64,000 nucleotides of DNA. It comes from Cucumis sativus (lineage: Eukaryota; Streptophyta; Magnoliopsida; Cucurbitales; Cucurbitaceae). Every line of letters starts with the position of its first letter. The stretch's first letter is position 1. This document shows positions 45,085 to 57,133 of this stretch, one piece after another. The notes below the pieces were generated by a model. It did no database searches. It was not told the DNA's origin and saw only the letters and a program-made list of their open reading frames with translations. The translations under genes were made by a program, and so were the position numbers. The stretch covers positions 6,200,001-6,264,000 of the forward strand of contig NC_026655.2 in the NCBI RefSeq assembly GCF_000004075.3, given 5' to 3'.

Positions 45085-45861
45085 ATGAAGAGAATACGGC
45101 AACAGCTTCTTACCCTACAACGTCTTCCACTCTCACCAGAGCTCCTCCGCTTTCAAATTCCCGCCATTCTTTCTCCATTTTCTTCTTCTTCCTCCTTCAT
45201 TTCCGATTCTCCATCAGCTTCCATAGCCACCAAACCCAATACCACTCTGACCCACGACGAGCTCACAAGGATCAATCTCCTTCTTCCTCGTCTCTGTCTC
45301 CACAACCACCTTTCTACTGCTATCTCTCTTCTCCACGCCACTCTCCTCACCAATCCTTCACTTCACTCTCTTTCCCTTTCAGTTCTCTCCCACTCACTTG
45401 CTTCCCAGTCCGATTTTGCCCTCACAATGTCCCTCCTCACTCGTCTTAAGCACCATCCCAATGCCCTTCTCTATTCAACCCCTATCGTCACTATGCTTAT
45501 TTCCTCTTATTGCAAACGCCGGAAATCCAAGGAGGCGTTGAAGCTTTTCCATTGGATGCTGAGACCGGGGTCGCCATGTAAGCCGGAAGAGAGGGTTTAT
45601 AAAACCCTAATTGCGGGACTTTATAGGAAGGGTATGACATTTGATGCTTTGAAGGTTCTCAGGAATATGATTGATTCGAATTTGGTTCCGGATTGCGATT
45701 TGAGAAATTGGGTTTTTAGGTCTTTGCTGAAAGAAGCGATGATCCCCGAAGCCATGGAGTTTAATGATGCTTTGAATTTCGTTGGCGATCAGAATACAAT
45801 TGACCATCTTCGAAGGGTGTCGGAATTGTTGAATCGTATCATCACCAATTGGATAGACTAG
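45085..45861 (+). CDS. Short pentatricopeptide-repeat (PPR) protein, 258 aa
   Basis: One exon of 258 codons, with the start at the first ATG after the TATA box. The N-terminus is rich in Arg, Ser and Leu with few acidic residues (MKRIRQQLLTLQRLPLSPEL), suiting a mitochondrial or plastid targeting peptide. Helical repeats follow: LYSTPIVTMLISSYCKRRKS with EALKLFHWML (about 131-161), ERVYKTLIAGLYRKGMTFDA with LKVLRNMIDSNLVPD (about 170-205) and a weaker DLRNWVFRSLLKEAMIPEAM (about 207-226). PPR proteins bind organellar RNA and guide its processing, editing or translation. This one is short for the family and has no E, DYW or SMR domain, so it belongs with small P-class proteins. A splice donor just past the stop suggests a 3' UTR intron. 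Confidence 0.8.
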   Translation: MKRIRQQLLTLQRLPLSPELLRFQIPAILSPFSSSSSFISDSPSASIATKPNTTLTHDELTRINLLLPRLCLHNHLSTAISLLHATLLTNPSLHSLSLSVLSHSLASQSDFALTMSLLTRLKHHPNALLYSTPIVTMLISSYCKRRKSKEALKLFHWMLRPGSPCKPEERVYKTLIAGLYRKGMTFDALKVLRNMIDSNLVPDCDLRNWVFRSLLKEAMIPEAMEFNDALNFVGDQNTIDHLRRVSELLNRIITNWID

Positions 45862-45874
45862 AGAAGATCTTCTG

Positions 45875-46670
45875 GTAAGCCATTTGCTCTCTGTCATTCT
45901 ATTAATTTTTCACCATCTCTAGACTCTAATTTTGACGATATTTAGAATATAGCGGATGATTGAGTCAAGCAATTTGTTGATCATAAGCAGACAGACCTTA
46001 CAATGCATTTATAAGGATTCAGCAACTTTATCACGGGATAGTCTACTGCATGATCTATTAAAGTGCATATAAAATTGGGAAGCTTGGTATCAATTATCTG
46101 ATTGGTAATATTGAATTCTTTTTACTTCTTTGTATTGTGTTGTATAGTTAATTAGCAGAGTAGTTTTGTGACATTTGCTGCCATTTCATTTCAAAAGCTA
46201 GACCACATAAAGTAATTCCACACAAAAGGATTAGCATTTAAGCTAGTTAAACTATAAGCTAAAAATAAAGGGCAAGCTTCTAAACCATGTCATTCTCCCT
46301 CAACAAAGTGTAATTTCTGCATCCTTCTTGCAACTTGAATTGATATAATTGAAAGCTTAAAGCTTAGATAGCATGTAGCTAGAAGGAGAAGAGAAAGAAG
46401 AATAACAAAAACAGATATTATGGATTGTTTATGTTTAAGTGAGCATGGATAAGACAGGTTAAAGTTGATGGATTATGATAAATTTGATAGATAAGTAGTG
46501 ACATTTTCTCTTGTTCAGCTTCAACAAATTTTCAAGTTTACAATGGAGGGAAAATATTTCATAACTCATCAACTTATGCGTATAACATGATTAGCGATTC
46601 AATAGCTTTTAAATTTTAGTTACTTTTCTTATATAGCTGGGTGCTAATCTAAGAGTTCAAAATCTTGCAG
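45875..46670 (+). other. Candidate 3' UTR intron of the PPR gene
   Basis: TTCTG|GTAAGCC stands 13 bases after the stop codon, and AAAATCTTGCAG|TATCAGG ends at 46670. The following 46671-46810 is less AT-rich than the presumed intron and has no long frame. This is inferred from splice-site shape only. Confidence 0.35.
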
Positions 46671-46810
46671 TATCAGGTTCCTTTCCTGGAGAAGGAAGAG
46701 AAACTTGGTCGTTACCGGTGTATTCAATTTCCAGGGAGAGGAAAGGCAGTGATGCAGGACCCCATAGTTTTCACAAATCTTCAAAGTAGAAAGGCTTGAG
46801 CATCAAGTTC

Positions 46811-47740
46811 ACATCAAATGTTACAAACTGGGATAAACAGCTGCAGAAATTGAGGGTATAATGTAACATAATGGTGGTTAAATGTCCCTGCAACCCAAGT
46901 GGAGGTTAACTACATAATTTTTTCTCTGTTTAGTATCATCATTTTGGACATGGGGTTTCAATAGAATCTTCGCAAAGTTCTCTCAGTTGGTGGTGGGTAC
47001 TAAGCATTACCTAATTCAAACTCGTTAAGACACAAGTAGGTGGGCGTTCCAACTTGAAGTCTCACTCGTTCGAGTTTAGGGAAGAAAAACATCAAACTCC
47101 AGTCAAAAGTTTGAATGTACTCGTCAGCAATTTTGAACTTGATAAAAAACACTGTCTTGTTTTATTTTTAATGTGAATATTGTATCGGTTAACTTCGAGA
47201 CATTTTTATGTTCCGTATGAAATTTAAATTCGAATACATATTTCAATCATATTTCTAATTATTAACTTATTTCAATCTGATAAACTAAACAACTTAACAT
47301 CCATTATCAAAACCATTTTTTACATTTGAAGAGAGAAAATTATATATAGAAAGAGGTGTTGAATATTACAAAAAAGAAAGGAAAATTAATCACATAAGTC
47401 TTGATTTTAAGCCCTCGTCGAGTACTTGAGTGTTAAAAATCGGAAGATAGGATCGTTATCGAATTTAGATTTGTTGCACACATATTAGAGAAAGAAATTA
47501 CATAAATTAAATAAATAACTATTGAAAACTTATCTTTGAAGTAAACTAAGTATTGAAAATTTATGTTTGAAATGAATAACTATTGAAATTTATGTTCAGA
47601 AACATATTTAAACAGATTGTGAAGTGAAACATTAGATTACACTGTGCCGTTCTTTGAAAAATGAGAGGGAACACGAAAGCAGAGAGGTGAAGTGGATAAC
47701 GTTTTGCTCTGCTCTGCACTTGATCGGAACGGTACCTAAA
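46811..47740. other. Intergenic region, PPR to PTAC14
   Basis: No coding sequence supported. The last 150 bases are the likely promoter and 5' leader of PTAC14. Confidence 0.6.
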
Positions 47741-50700
47741 ATGGCGAATTCCATCTCCTTCCATCAACCCACTCACCGCTTCATTTCCTGCCCACAGGTT
47801 CTTTCTTCCTTTCTCCCCATCTCAATAAACCTTCCTCCTTCCTCTCTCATCTTTTCTTTTTCTCTATTTTGAATACAGGTCAAGGATTTCCGGTCTTTTC
47901 CGTCACCAAGATTCACCAACAATTCTTCCATTTCCCCTAAAGCCAGACTCCGGCCGATTAAAGCTGCAACTGGAATCCCTGCATTTCCTCTTCTTCAACC
48001 TCCCAAAGCGGACGAATCTCCTTCTGAGGTGAAATTCCTCTACACCCACCATTTATTTTTCGTCTTCCACGAATGATTTTGTACAATGCTTTGACATCCT
48101 CTTGCGTTGGGTTAATTTTGAATCTTAATGACTATTGAACTTCCGTAGTTGGAACCAGCAGACCCTGATTTCTATAAGATAGGATATGTTAGAAGTATGC
48201 GAGCTTATGGAATTGAATTCAAAGAAGGACCTGATGGATTTGGTGTTTATGCTTCCAAAGATGTTGAACCTCTTCGTCGTGCTAGGGTCAGTTTTATGCA
48301 TTCCTTCTAAAGTTCTCAGTTCTGCTCAAATACATGGAGTATAACATGCTACTTGGTTGTGATAACTAAGAATGGTGTTTTCTTTATGTATTGCTTCACA
48401 GGTAATCATGGAAATTCCTTTAGAATTAATGTTAACCATAAGCCAGAAACTCCCGTGGATGTTTTTCCCCGATATAATTCCACTGGGTCATCCAATATTT
48501 GATATTATTAACTCGACAAATCCAGAGGTAAACCAATTTTACATAAGATTGAAGATAATATTTCTTAGCTAAGCTTTGCTTTTGCTTTTGATTTTGTTAT
48601 TTTAACTGAAATATTCATTTTATTATTTTATTTTGGTTTAGCTGATTTGATCAATGTCTCTAGCTTAGCTCCTACCTGGTTCCCTGATATTTTATCCTAT
48701 TCAGTTTGAATAAGTTTCCAGTTATCATTTAGCATATTATTTAGATGATTATTTGTTATTAGTTTTATTGATTCTGTTCTTTTGTTTAAAAATGACTCAT
48801 ATAAGGCATATCTTCTGATGGCAGACAGATTGGGATTTAAGGTTAGCGTGTCTTCTGTTGTATGCATTTGATCGAGATGACAACTTTTGGCAGCTCTATG
48901 GTGATTTTCTACCAAGTATTGACGAATGTACAAGCTTGCTTCTAGCCTCTGAGGTATAAATAAACAGTGAAATTATTCTACTGATGATTATGTGATGAAA
49001 ATATCTTTTGTGCCAACTATGGAGAATGGAGATATAATACAATTTAATGAATCAACCTATGGTTCATTTCAAGTAAAAGAAAGTAGGAAGCGTTGGAATG
49101 CAACTTAATTAGAGTACTAATGAAGTATATTGGAATTTTTGTTCTCCAGTGGTTGCTCCAAATACTTGTTTTATTTTTAAAGATTCTGTTATTTCTTATT
49201 TTAAAGTCAATTATTCGTTTCCTTTGGTCAATCCATTTCTTATTAGTTTCACGGTTCTTTAATGATTAACTTGCATTACATAAAATCTCTAATGCATTTT
49301 AGGAAGAACTTTTGGAGCTGCAGGATCAAAATCTTGCTTCAACCATCAGAGATCAGCAACGTCGTGCTTTAGAGTTCTGGGAAAGGAACTGGGTAAATGT
49401 TCTCGGTTACATGAATGTAGTGTGCTTTTTATTTTCCATTATACTAATGTGCCCGCTGCTCTTTTATGGCCTTGTTTCTTTTATACTACAGCATAGTGGT
49501 GTACCTCTTAAAATTAAGAGGCTTGCTCGAGATCCTAAAAGATTCATTTGGGCTCTGAGTATAGCACAATCGCGATGCATAAACATGGAAACAAGAATTG
49601 GAGCCCTAGTACAAAATGCAAATATGCTAATTCCTTATGCTGGTAAACTTTCTGCTGAGTATTATGTATTAGGATTTAAAAGCTAAGATGCCTCAGAATG
49701 CATCACAGGATTAGTTTGTTATGTTAATTTTTTTATGTCATAAAATGTGTAATTTTTAACCATGTTATGCAGATATGCTGAACCATTCTTTTCAACCCAA
49801 TTGCTTTTTTCACTGGCGTTTTAAGGATCGGATGCTTGAGGTGATGATAAATGCTGGGCAGCAGATCAAAAAAGGGCAAGAGGTTTTTCATTGTCTTATT
49901 ATATTCAAATTTAGCAATGTCCCTGCACAACTAAAACGATTTTTTTCTTGGAAATCTTATATGAAAGGATATTGGTTGTGTCATTGCAAGAAGTTCATTG
50001 ATTAGAGGAAAATTTACAATCCAGCATTTAACACTCAAAGGGAACATAAAAAACTGTGTAGTGTGGCAGCTTATAGTTTTATCAACTGGAGGTGGTGTGC
50101 TATACTTCCTTCCAAAAGCTACAAAAATTTGTGTTTCCCTTTGAAAATTCTATTGTTCTTCGTATCAAAGTTTACCAAAAGATATCTCTAGTAACAGTTT
50201 TCCAAAGAGTCTTAGTTTTTCCTATAGGCCACCATCCCAAAAAGACCAAATTTAGTTCTGCATGCAGACAGCTAAACTTATTGCATAATTTGACCAACTC
50301 TCCACATCCAAAGAACAGGAAAAATAAAAGATGGTTGATGGTTTTACTCTTCCTAATGTTCATACATACTTGTGAAAGGGGGATGATATGAGAATTTTTC
50401 TTTTGGGCTTTGTCTTGGTTGTTCATGCTTTTGTAAGCAAGAGACGAAAGGAATCACTCTTTTTGGGATTTTAAGTTGACATTGTCTATTTTCTTGAAGT
50501 ATCAATTTGTGTTACTTATAAAAGATATTTTGGCCCAAGTAAATAAAACCTGATACAATTTGCAACTTCATCTTGCCAGAACTATACAATAAACCTATTA
50601 ACATTAACATTTAATGCTAGAAGCCTAGAACTCAATTTTCGTGATAATTGCTTCTGTGCCTACCTGTAAATGTAATAGTCTACACTATCTCTTGTTTAAC

Positions 50701-51834
50701 TCGCAGATGACCGTTAATTACATGAATGGGCAACAGAACAACATGTTTCTGCAGAGATATGGTTTTTCATCTCCTGTGGTAATTTGATCTCAAGCACTTT
50801 CTAAATATAATTGAGTTAATGATGCAATTTATTTCAAGTCATGTGCAGAAGAAGATTGTGTTCCCTAGAAAATAGTGTGTTTACTGCTTAAGTAGCGCTC
50901 TGAATAAAAACACGTGTGCTAGATCTATTTCATTGCAAGTTTGAAATTTTCATTCAATTTCGTACTCTATCATCATTGACATGGATTTGGTATTTGTAGC
51001 GTATGGTTTTAACATCTAACTTGGGAAACTGCAGAACCCTTGGGATATGATCGAGTTCTCCAGCAATGCATGTATTCACCTAGATTCATTCTTATCTGTT
51101 TTCAATATAGCTGGGCTTCCTGAAAATTACTACTACAACGGTATGGTTGATGAGAATTTTCTTTTTGTTTATCTCTTTTATAAGGGGAAAAGGCTATTAG
51201 TAATTAAACAAAGTACTGAACAAACTGACAAAATAACGATAGCAGGTCGCTTATCTAGCAAGGAAGATACATTTGTTGACGGAGCAGTAATTGCAGCGGC
51301 AAGATCTCTGCCTTCATGGTCCGATGGGGATATCCCGCCAAGCCCAAGCAGGGAGAGGAAAGCAGTTAAAGAGCTACAAGAAGAGTGCCAACGGATGCTC
51401 GCAGCATTTCCGACCACATCAGATAAAGACCAAAAAATGCTAGGTACGCCCTGCAGTCCTTGCCTTTCCCATAGTTAAAGGCCTCTCTAGTGAACGGCCA
51501 AAAACCCAAACTGACTTGACTTCTAAAACCATTGGAAATAAAATCTCAAGATCTTATATTCGAAGATATTAATACCTTGTTGTGTTGCTGCTGGAAACAA
51601 CTAACAGATTCAATGTCACAAGCTACCAGGACGCTAGAAGCCTCGATCAAGTACACATTATCTTCTTTCTTCTTAAGCTAATTATCGATTCTAACAATGA
51701 TTCGTCAGGGTCCCATTTGTTTTGTGGCTAACAATGGAGCTCTTACCCCCTGCAGATATAGATTGCATCGAAAGTTGTTCATAGAGAAAGTCATCAAGGC
51801 ATTGGATGTTTATCAAGAGCGGATACTCTTCTAG
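47741..51834 (+). CDS. PTAC14: PTAC14 / PAP7, SET-domain protein of the plastid RNA polymerase complex
   Basis: Thirteen exons: 47741-47797, 47879-48028, 48149-48286, 48402-48527, 48825-48953, 49303-49392, 49492-49642, 49773-49882, 50707-50778, 51035-51140, 51246-51443, 51608-51650, 51756-51834. All have GT-AG borders and join to 482 residues, about the length of Arabidopsis pTAC14. A plastid transit peptide (MANSISFHQPTHRFISCPQ and on) precedes YKIGYVRSMRAYGIEFKEGP, the start of a Rubisco-LSMT-like SET fold. The SET signature ADMLNHSFQPNC is at 280-291 and MTVNYMNGQQNN at 318-329, with a C-terminal substrate-domain-like helical part. PAP7 is needed for assembly of the plastid-encoded RNA polymerase and for chloroplast greening. 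Intron 10 (51141-51245) is 105 bases with no stop in frame. Confidence 0.93.
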
Positions 51835-52844
51835 TTTTGAAAATTTTCTATTGCAATTTGATGTTAGGAGATATTATTGGTAGCTGCATGAAATTGTGTT
51901 CAGTTCATGTAAAGATTTTGCTGTAGCTTAAGTAAATTCACTTAATAGTCATAGATGTTTTATTAATTGTAGCATCAATTCGAAGAAAATTTTTATATAT
52001 ATTACGCATGCGTCAAAGCGTTTATTTATTTATTTATTTATTTATATATTACATGTGAGCTCACACTTTCTTTTTTTTCTTATTAAAGTCACTTTTCTTA
52101 TGTTGAGTCAATTTTTTTATTAAATTCAATTCTTATTTTGAGTTAATTTTAAGATATCAAAATATCATAATTTATGAATAACTTCATAACTTTCTCGGTG
52201 TATATATATATGTATATATGTTTGTTTATATTACTTATAACTTTTATCTAAACAAATTAATCATTTTCCTGTATTTCAAAATATCTAAAAAAAATATATT
52301 CAATGGAGTAGTAGGATTAAGTTAATAAAATACAATAAATTTCTCATACTAATGATATAAATAAGTTTCGTAGTTAGGTTTTCTAAATTTAATTTGCAAT
52401 CAAATCACAATTTTCATTTCTAAGCTTTAAATTATTTCATGATTCTTGTATTTTTTTTTTCATAAACATTAAAAAAATTATTCATTTACCAATTAGCCTG
52501 GTTGATGTTTAGTGAATTCTTATGAAAATTATCTTGCTTATAAAGGAAATTATACCAACATAACAATTAGTTTAAAAGTATTTACTATTTAGCATAAACA
52601 TGCACATTCTGTGTATCAATGATTCAAGCCCATTATATTAGGAAACAGAAAGTTTATCCTTAATTAACTTTATCATATTTATAATTTTTTAAAAATATTA
52701 CCATATACTTCACAGACGATGGCGTTGCATTTTTTTCAAATAAAAATTGTTGGGTTCGGTTTAGACAAACCTAAGAAAACCAAACCAAACCAAGATTTAC
52801 TGAAGAAAGGGGTTTTAAGAAAAAATATCGACTCTATCCTCCGC
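51835..52844. other. Intergenic region, PTAC14 to mS33
   Basis: AT-rich, with no gene. It contains a (TTTA)n microsatellite at 52021-52044 and several short TA-rich runs, such as the one near 52201-52220. Confidence 0.6.
52021..52044. repeat. (TTTA)n microsatellite
   Basis: Six uninterrupted TTTA-type units. Confidence 0.9.
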
Positions 52845-52925
52845 TTATGATCTCTGGACGGCGGCGGCGATTACCTCCCCCTCCGATCTTGTTAGTTTCA
52901 AACTTTCAGTTTCTCTCTGTCACTG

Positions 52926-53889
52926 GTATGTATTTCATTTACTATTGTTTCTATTCCATATTTTCTTCAAGTAAACGAAATGAAAACAAGTCAACCTAAA
53001 CCTCTTCCTTCGCTCACTTCCGCATTCTCAATCTTCTGCCGTTGCAGCTCCCAAATCCGACCAATTTTGGATGGGGTTCTAATTTTTTTTTAATCAAAAC
53101 AAGATTTCAAATCATTTTGGTCTTATTCGATATTGAACTATTTCTAAAATAGGGTCCCTCAAGGATTCGAAGATGAATTTGAGGGATTCGGCATTGTGAT
53201 GTGAATTACTGCTCAGTGAATTTTGCTTCTTGACTAAGCTTTGCACTTGTGAAAACCTGCATATACATCTAATTTACGTTCTATTCTTGTTATAGTGATA
53301 ATTATCGCATGTCAGGTTTATTTCTTATTTCTAGGATTATCTCTAGTAAGAACAGATTTGTGGGCTTGAAGCAGTCATTTTAATTTTTTTGCAAATTCTT
53401 ATTGGTAATGGGAATACTTTGGCTTCAATTCTTGTTCTATTCTCGTAAGCTTCTTACAATTACCAACTATTAATTATCATACTGTGTGTAGAGCAATTGA
53501 GAATGACCGGTTTTGATATGGATGCACTCTCAAGGAGTGTGAAGTGTTTGGTTTATGAGCTTTTAAGTTTCATTGTCGATCGAGTCCAATTTTCATATGA
53601 TTCTTCATTGAATTGTTTCATATTTCTGGATACTTTATACTTACAGGAAATTATTATTGCAGGTGAGACTTTCTATTTGAAGGTTGAACAAAAGGCTCAT
53701 TTACATTCTTTCTCCTTGAAAATCGTTTGTTTGTTATTAAAAAAAAAAAAGCTCATTCACATTCTTGGTTATCTTTATCTGATGAAGTAGTTTCTGTAAA
53801 TTTGGTGTTGGAAAGTATTAATTCATCAGCTGAAGCTTCTAATGAACGACATGTTTTTGCATTATTTTCTTTGAAATTAAAATCCTCAG
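52926..53889 (+). other. Candidate 5' UTR intron of the mS33 gene
   Basis: A GC-richer leader (about 52845-52925, GGCGGCGGCGATTACC and on) ends in CACTG|GTATG. An acceptor AATCCTCAG|GTGC is at 53889, 42 bases before the mS33 start codon. A first intron in the leader is common in plant ribosomal-protein genes. The frames inside it (53497-53790, 53727-53945) are then intronic. Confidence 0.45.
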
Positions 53890-53931
53890 GTGCTTCTTTG
53901 TTGATATACGTAGGGAAAGCCAGAAGAGAGA

Positions 53932-54892
53932 ATGGCTACAAATAGCCTGAAGAGTATGATTGCCGCAGCAGTCAATAAGGGAGTGACAGAAGCAAGGGCA
54001 AGGATATTTGGTCACATACTTAACCCAACAGGTCAACGATCTACCCACAAGCTTCTGCGCAAAAAACTCATTGGTGACAAAGTATCCCAGTGGTATCCAT
54101 ATGACATCAAGAAGGATGATCCTCTTGTCATGGCTCGCCTAGAACAAGAGTATGCTCTCTTTCTATTTCTGACTCTGCCATGCGCTAGACATATCATTTG
54201 AATAAATTTCTTGTGCATCAGCTGTTGATTTTCTCCGTCAATATACTGAGTGATATTAGGACAAGCAGTGATTTGTAGAAAGGCCATATTTGTCCATGCA
54301 TGAGTGTTCTTGCATGTTCTGAAATTACCAATTTAACACTCTAGAAACGTTGGCTTCATGTGGGAAATGGGAACTTGAGATATATACATACTACTGTCTA
54401 CTAGTGAATTTTCTAGTTAGCAAAAGTAGGTTTCAATCAGCAGTGCATTGTTTAAAAAACCAAATCTGGGGTGTGGATTGAGACTTCCAAGCTTAAGGGA
54501 AATGTGCTTCTTTACCTTAATATCAGGATCTTAATGTTGTTTGGAGAAGGAAATCAACATGACGGAGCAGTTCAGTAACTGAGTTTCAAATGTTTCTAGA
54601 GACATATTACATTCTCTAACAAGCACAAAACTCATCTGGGTTTTTAGTTGCATATCGATTACCAAAGCTTTTAAACATTATGAGCCGGTGTTTAATTTTA
54701 TGTCTTTTCATTCAATTTTCTTCTGTTTTTGCCCCGCATTTTTATCTTTCTGTGCATAGATTTGTCCCAATATTCTGATTATCTTCCATCTACTTTGCTA
54801 GGCGCTTGTCCAAGCTTGAAATGCTAAAGCGTCGTGGTAAGGGACCACCTAAGAAGGGCCAAGGCAGGCGTGCGGCCAAGCGCAACAAGTAG
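53932..54892 (+). CDS. Mitochondrial small ribosomal subunit protein mS33
   Basis: Two coding exons, 53932-54149 and 54802-54892, join within a Glu codon (GA|G) to 102 residues. The sequence MATNSLKSMIAAAVNKGVTE, then ARARIFGHILNPTGQRSTHK and LLRKKLIGDKVSQWYPYDIK, is the MRP-S33 family pattern. The end KRRGKGPPKKGQGRRAAKRN is strongly basic, as expected for an rRNA-binding tail. The length fits the family (about 100 residues). The protein is a structural part of the mitoribosome small subunit. Only the spliced form gives the basic tail; reading through the intron adds about 16 unrelated residues and a stop. Confidence 0.9.
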
Positions 54893-55336
54893 AGTCAATG
54901 ACAGTGGACTTGTTCCTGTCAGTTATTTTTGTTGTTTTTTCTTAACAAAGTTTAGGTTATGGGCCAGTTTCCTCACGGTTGTAATGACTTCTATTCATCA
55001 TTATGATCAATGTTTTCAACAAATGTATTTGGTTCCAGCAAATTAATACGTACTATACATGGAAAATTCCAGAAATAAATCGCATAAAACACGTAATCTG
55101 TGAATGAAAAGCATTACTAGAACTGATACTTCTATGTGGGAAAGAACCAATAGGCAGTGACTAGAATTCATTACCAGGTTTAGGATCAAACCAACTGGAT
55201 ATTGATACATAATTTTCTTCAGTAGAGCTTTGTTTAATGAAAAAGAAAACTATATGATTACAAATATCAGGTTGAAGTATGATAAGTTGATTGCCTTGGA
55301 ACTGAAATCCAGTTTATTTTCCACCATGTTCTGAAT
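54893..55336. other. 3' flanks of mS33 and of the amino acid transporter
   Basis: Convergent gene ends (plus strand mS33, minus strand transporter) separated by about 440 bases. No other feature was seen. Confidence 0.6.
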
Positions 55337-57133
55337 CTAAGGAACTGCACTGGGCGGGGTTTCCTCCTTAACCTGCTTTTGGGTAACTAACTTATCTTGT
55401 TGATGAGCCATATCGTAGGTTGCATGAAGACCAAAGAAAACATAATAGATAAGCATCACCAATGTGCAGATTCCAAATCTTTCGAAAGCCTCACGACCTA
55501 AAGATCCCATGAGAAAGATGTTTGTCGCAATCGACAAACTTGGCAGCCATGGTACCAATGGCACACCCCAAACTTTCGGCTTTCTTTGCATTGGCAGAAG
55601 CAAAGCAATCCCCAAAGTCCCCAGAAACCAAACCGGGACAGTCACAACGTATCCTATCCAACCGTTTGGATAAAGTCCCCAGTATGCAGAAGTAGCCATG
55701 GAGGAACCAATGATGAGTATCAAGAGAATGAAAAGCTTCAACTGATCTAGCCGTGGAGTGACCCCTCTTGCATAATATCTCCTTACCAGAAGTGCCACAG
55801 CCATCATCATGAAGACGAAGAGCGTGCTGACCGACAACAAGCTTGCTAGAACATCCAAGCTAGAGAAGAAAGCAATGCAGCCACTTGTTATGGCAATCAG
55901 AAGTGTAGCATTGATGGGAGTTCCAGTCTTTGGATGGACAAGAGCAAACCAAGGAGGAATCATGTGAGCTCGAGCAATGTGAGTCGTATACCGAGCTTGC
56001 CCGAGCGCCCCAACCAAAAGAACAGTAGTCATCCCCTTCAAAGCACCAAGAGCCACCAAATACTTGGCCCATTTCATTCCAACCCTCTCAAAAGCAACAG
56101 AGTAAGCTGCGTCTGGGTTTATATCAGTATATTTCTGCATCATACTAAGCGACAGTGCCATCAAACAATATATCACAGTGATAATCGACATCGATCCCAA
56201 CAATCCCAAAGGTATGTCTTTTGATGGATTTTTAGTTTCTTCAGCCATTGTAGCAATGTTATCAAAACCTCCATAAGCAAAGTAAACAATTGCGGCAGCT
56301 TGGAAAATGCCTTTAACTCCAAAAGGCGTAAAAGGAGTCAAATTTGATTTATCAGCATGAATAAAACCTGCAATTATAACAAATAGAATCACAACTGTAT
56401 TAATAGCTGAAGCAATCCAATTCAAATATGAAGTTTTCCTCGTGCTTGTCATCGCTATAGTTGCAGCAATCGCCAATACCGCAACGGCTATAGGGTCAAG
56501 AAGATTGTATCCATCTTTGAGATTCGTGTGGATAAGCAAAGATTTGTCGGGTCGGTCCAGAAGTGAGGTGAAGTAAGAAGTCCATGATCGAGCAACAGCA
56601 GCGGTACCAACAATACTCTCGAGGAGAATGTTGCCTGCAGTAATGAAAGCTGCGAAGTCCCCCAATTCAATTCTTAAGTATGCAAAAGATCCCCCAGCAA
56701 CTGGGATTTCAATAGCGAACTCTGTATAGCAAAAAACAGAGAGCATTGCAGAAATGCCGGAAGCTACGTAAGAAAGAACAATGGCTGGTCCAGCATGTTC
56801 ATTAGCTTCTTGGCCTGTGAGAACAAAAATTCCTGCACCAATAACAGCACCAAATCCAAACCAAGTAAGATCCCACCAAGTAAGGCAACGTTTCATTTCA
56901 TTCTCGCTTCGTTTTCTTAGCTCTCCTATTTCATTTTCATCAAATGATCTGCTTTGAAGACGATCGATGAATCGAAACCATGTCTGTGACAGAGCTGTTC
57001 TGTAATTGCTCCAACTTTGAAAGGATTCTTCTGGTAAGAAATCTTGTTTGCTCCATCTCCACCAATAGCTTCTTTGCTGATGAACAATAACTTCCTCCCC
57101 CATTTTGCTTCCTACAATTGAATTTTCTGTCAT
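55337..57133 (-). CDS. Cationic amino acid transporter (CAT1/5/8 type), intronless
   Basis: A minus-strand frame of 598 codons. It belongs to the APC superfamily, plant CAT group: proton-coupled import of Arg, Lys, His and related amino acids. The cytosolic N-terminus (RSYWWRWSKQDFLPEESFQS) is typical of the CAT1/5/8 clade. It is followed by about 14 membrane spans, starting LTWWDLTWFGFGAVIGAGIF with the substrate-binding unwound helix motif GAVIGAGIF. Further landmarks are IPVAGGSFAYLRIELGDFAA, FAYGGFDNIATMAEETKNPS and GALKGMTTVLLVGALGQARY. The C-terminus ends GLHATYDMAHQQDKLVTQKQ plus a short hydrophilic tail. The second Met (57103) may be the real start, because TTGTAG just before it could be a splice acceptor. 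Paralogue choice within the clade is uncertain. Confidence 0.92.
   Translation of the reverse strand: MTENSIVGSKMGEEVIVHQQRSYWWRWSKQDFLPEESFQSWSNYRTALSQTWFRFIDRLQSRSFDENEIGELRKRSENEMKRCLTWWDLTWFGFGAVIGAGIFVLTGQEANEHAGPAIVLSYVASGISAMLSVFCYTEFAIEIPVAGGSFAYLRIELGDFAAFITAGNILLESIVGTAAVARSWTSYFTSLLDRPDKSLLIHTNLKDGYNLLDPIAVAVLAIAATIAMTSTRKTSYLNWIASAINTVVILFVIIAGFIHADKSNLTPFTPFGVKGIFQAAAIVYFAYGGFDNIATMAEETKNPSKDIPLGLLGSMSIITVIYCLMALSLSMMQKYTDINPDAAYSVAFERVGMKWAKYLVALGALKGMTTVLLVGALGQARYTTHIARAHMIPPWFALVHPKTGTPINATLLIAITSGCIAFFSSLDVLASLLSVSTLFVFMMMAVALLVRRYYARGVTPRLDQLKLFILLILIIGSSMATSAYWGLYPNGWIGYVVTVPVWFLGTLGIALLLPMQRKPKVWGVPLVPWLPSLSIATNIFLMGSLGREAFERFGICTLVMLIYYVFFGLHATYDMAHQQDKLVTQKQVKEETPPSAVP

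Noticed and set aside
53497-53945. Frames just upstream of mS33
   Set aside because: Low complexity, and they lie between a plausible leader donor and acceptor, so probably intronic.
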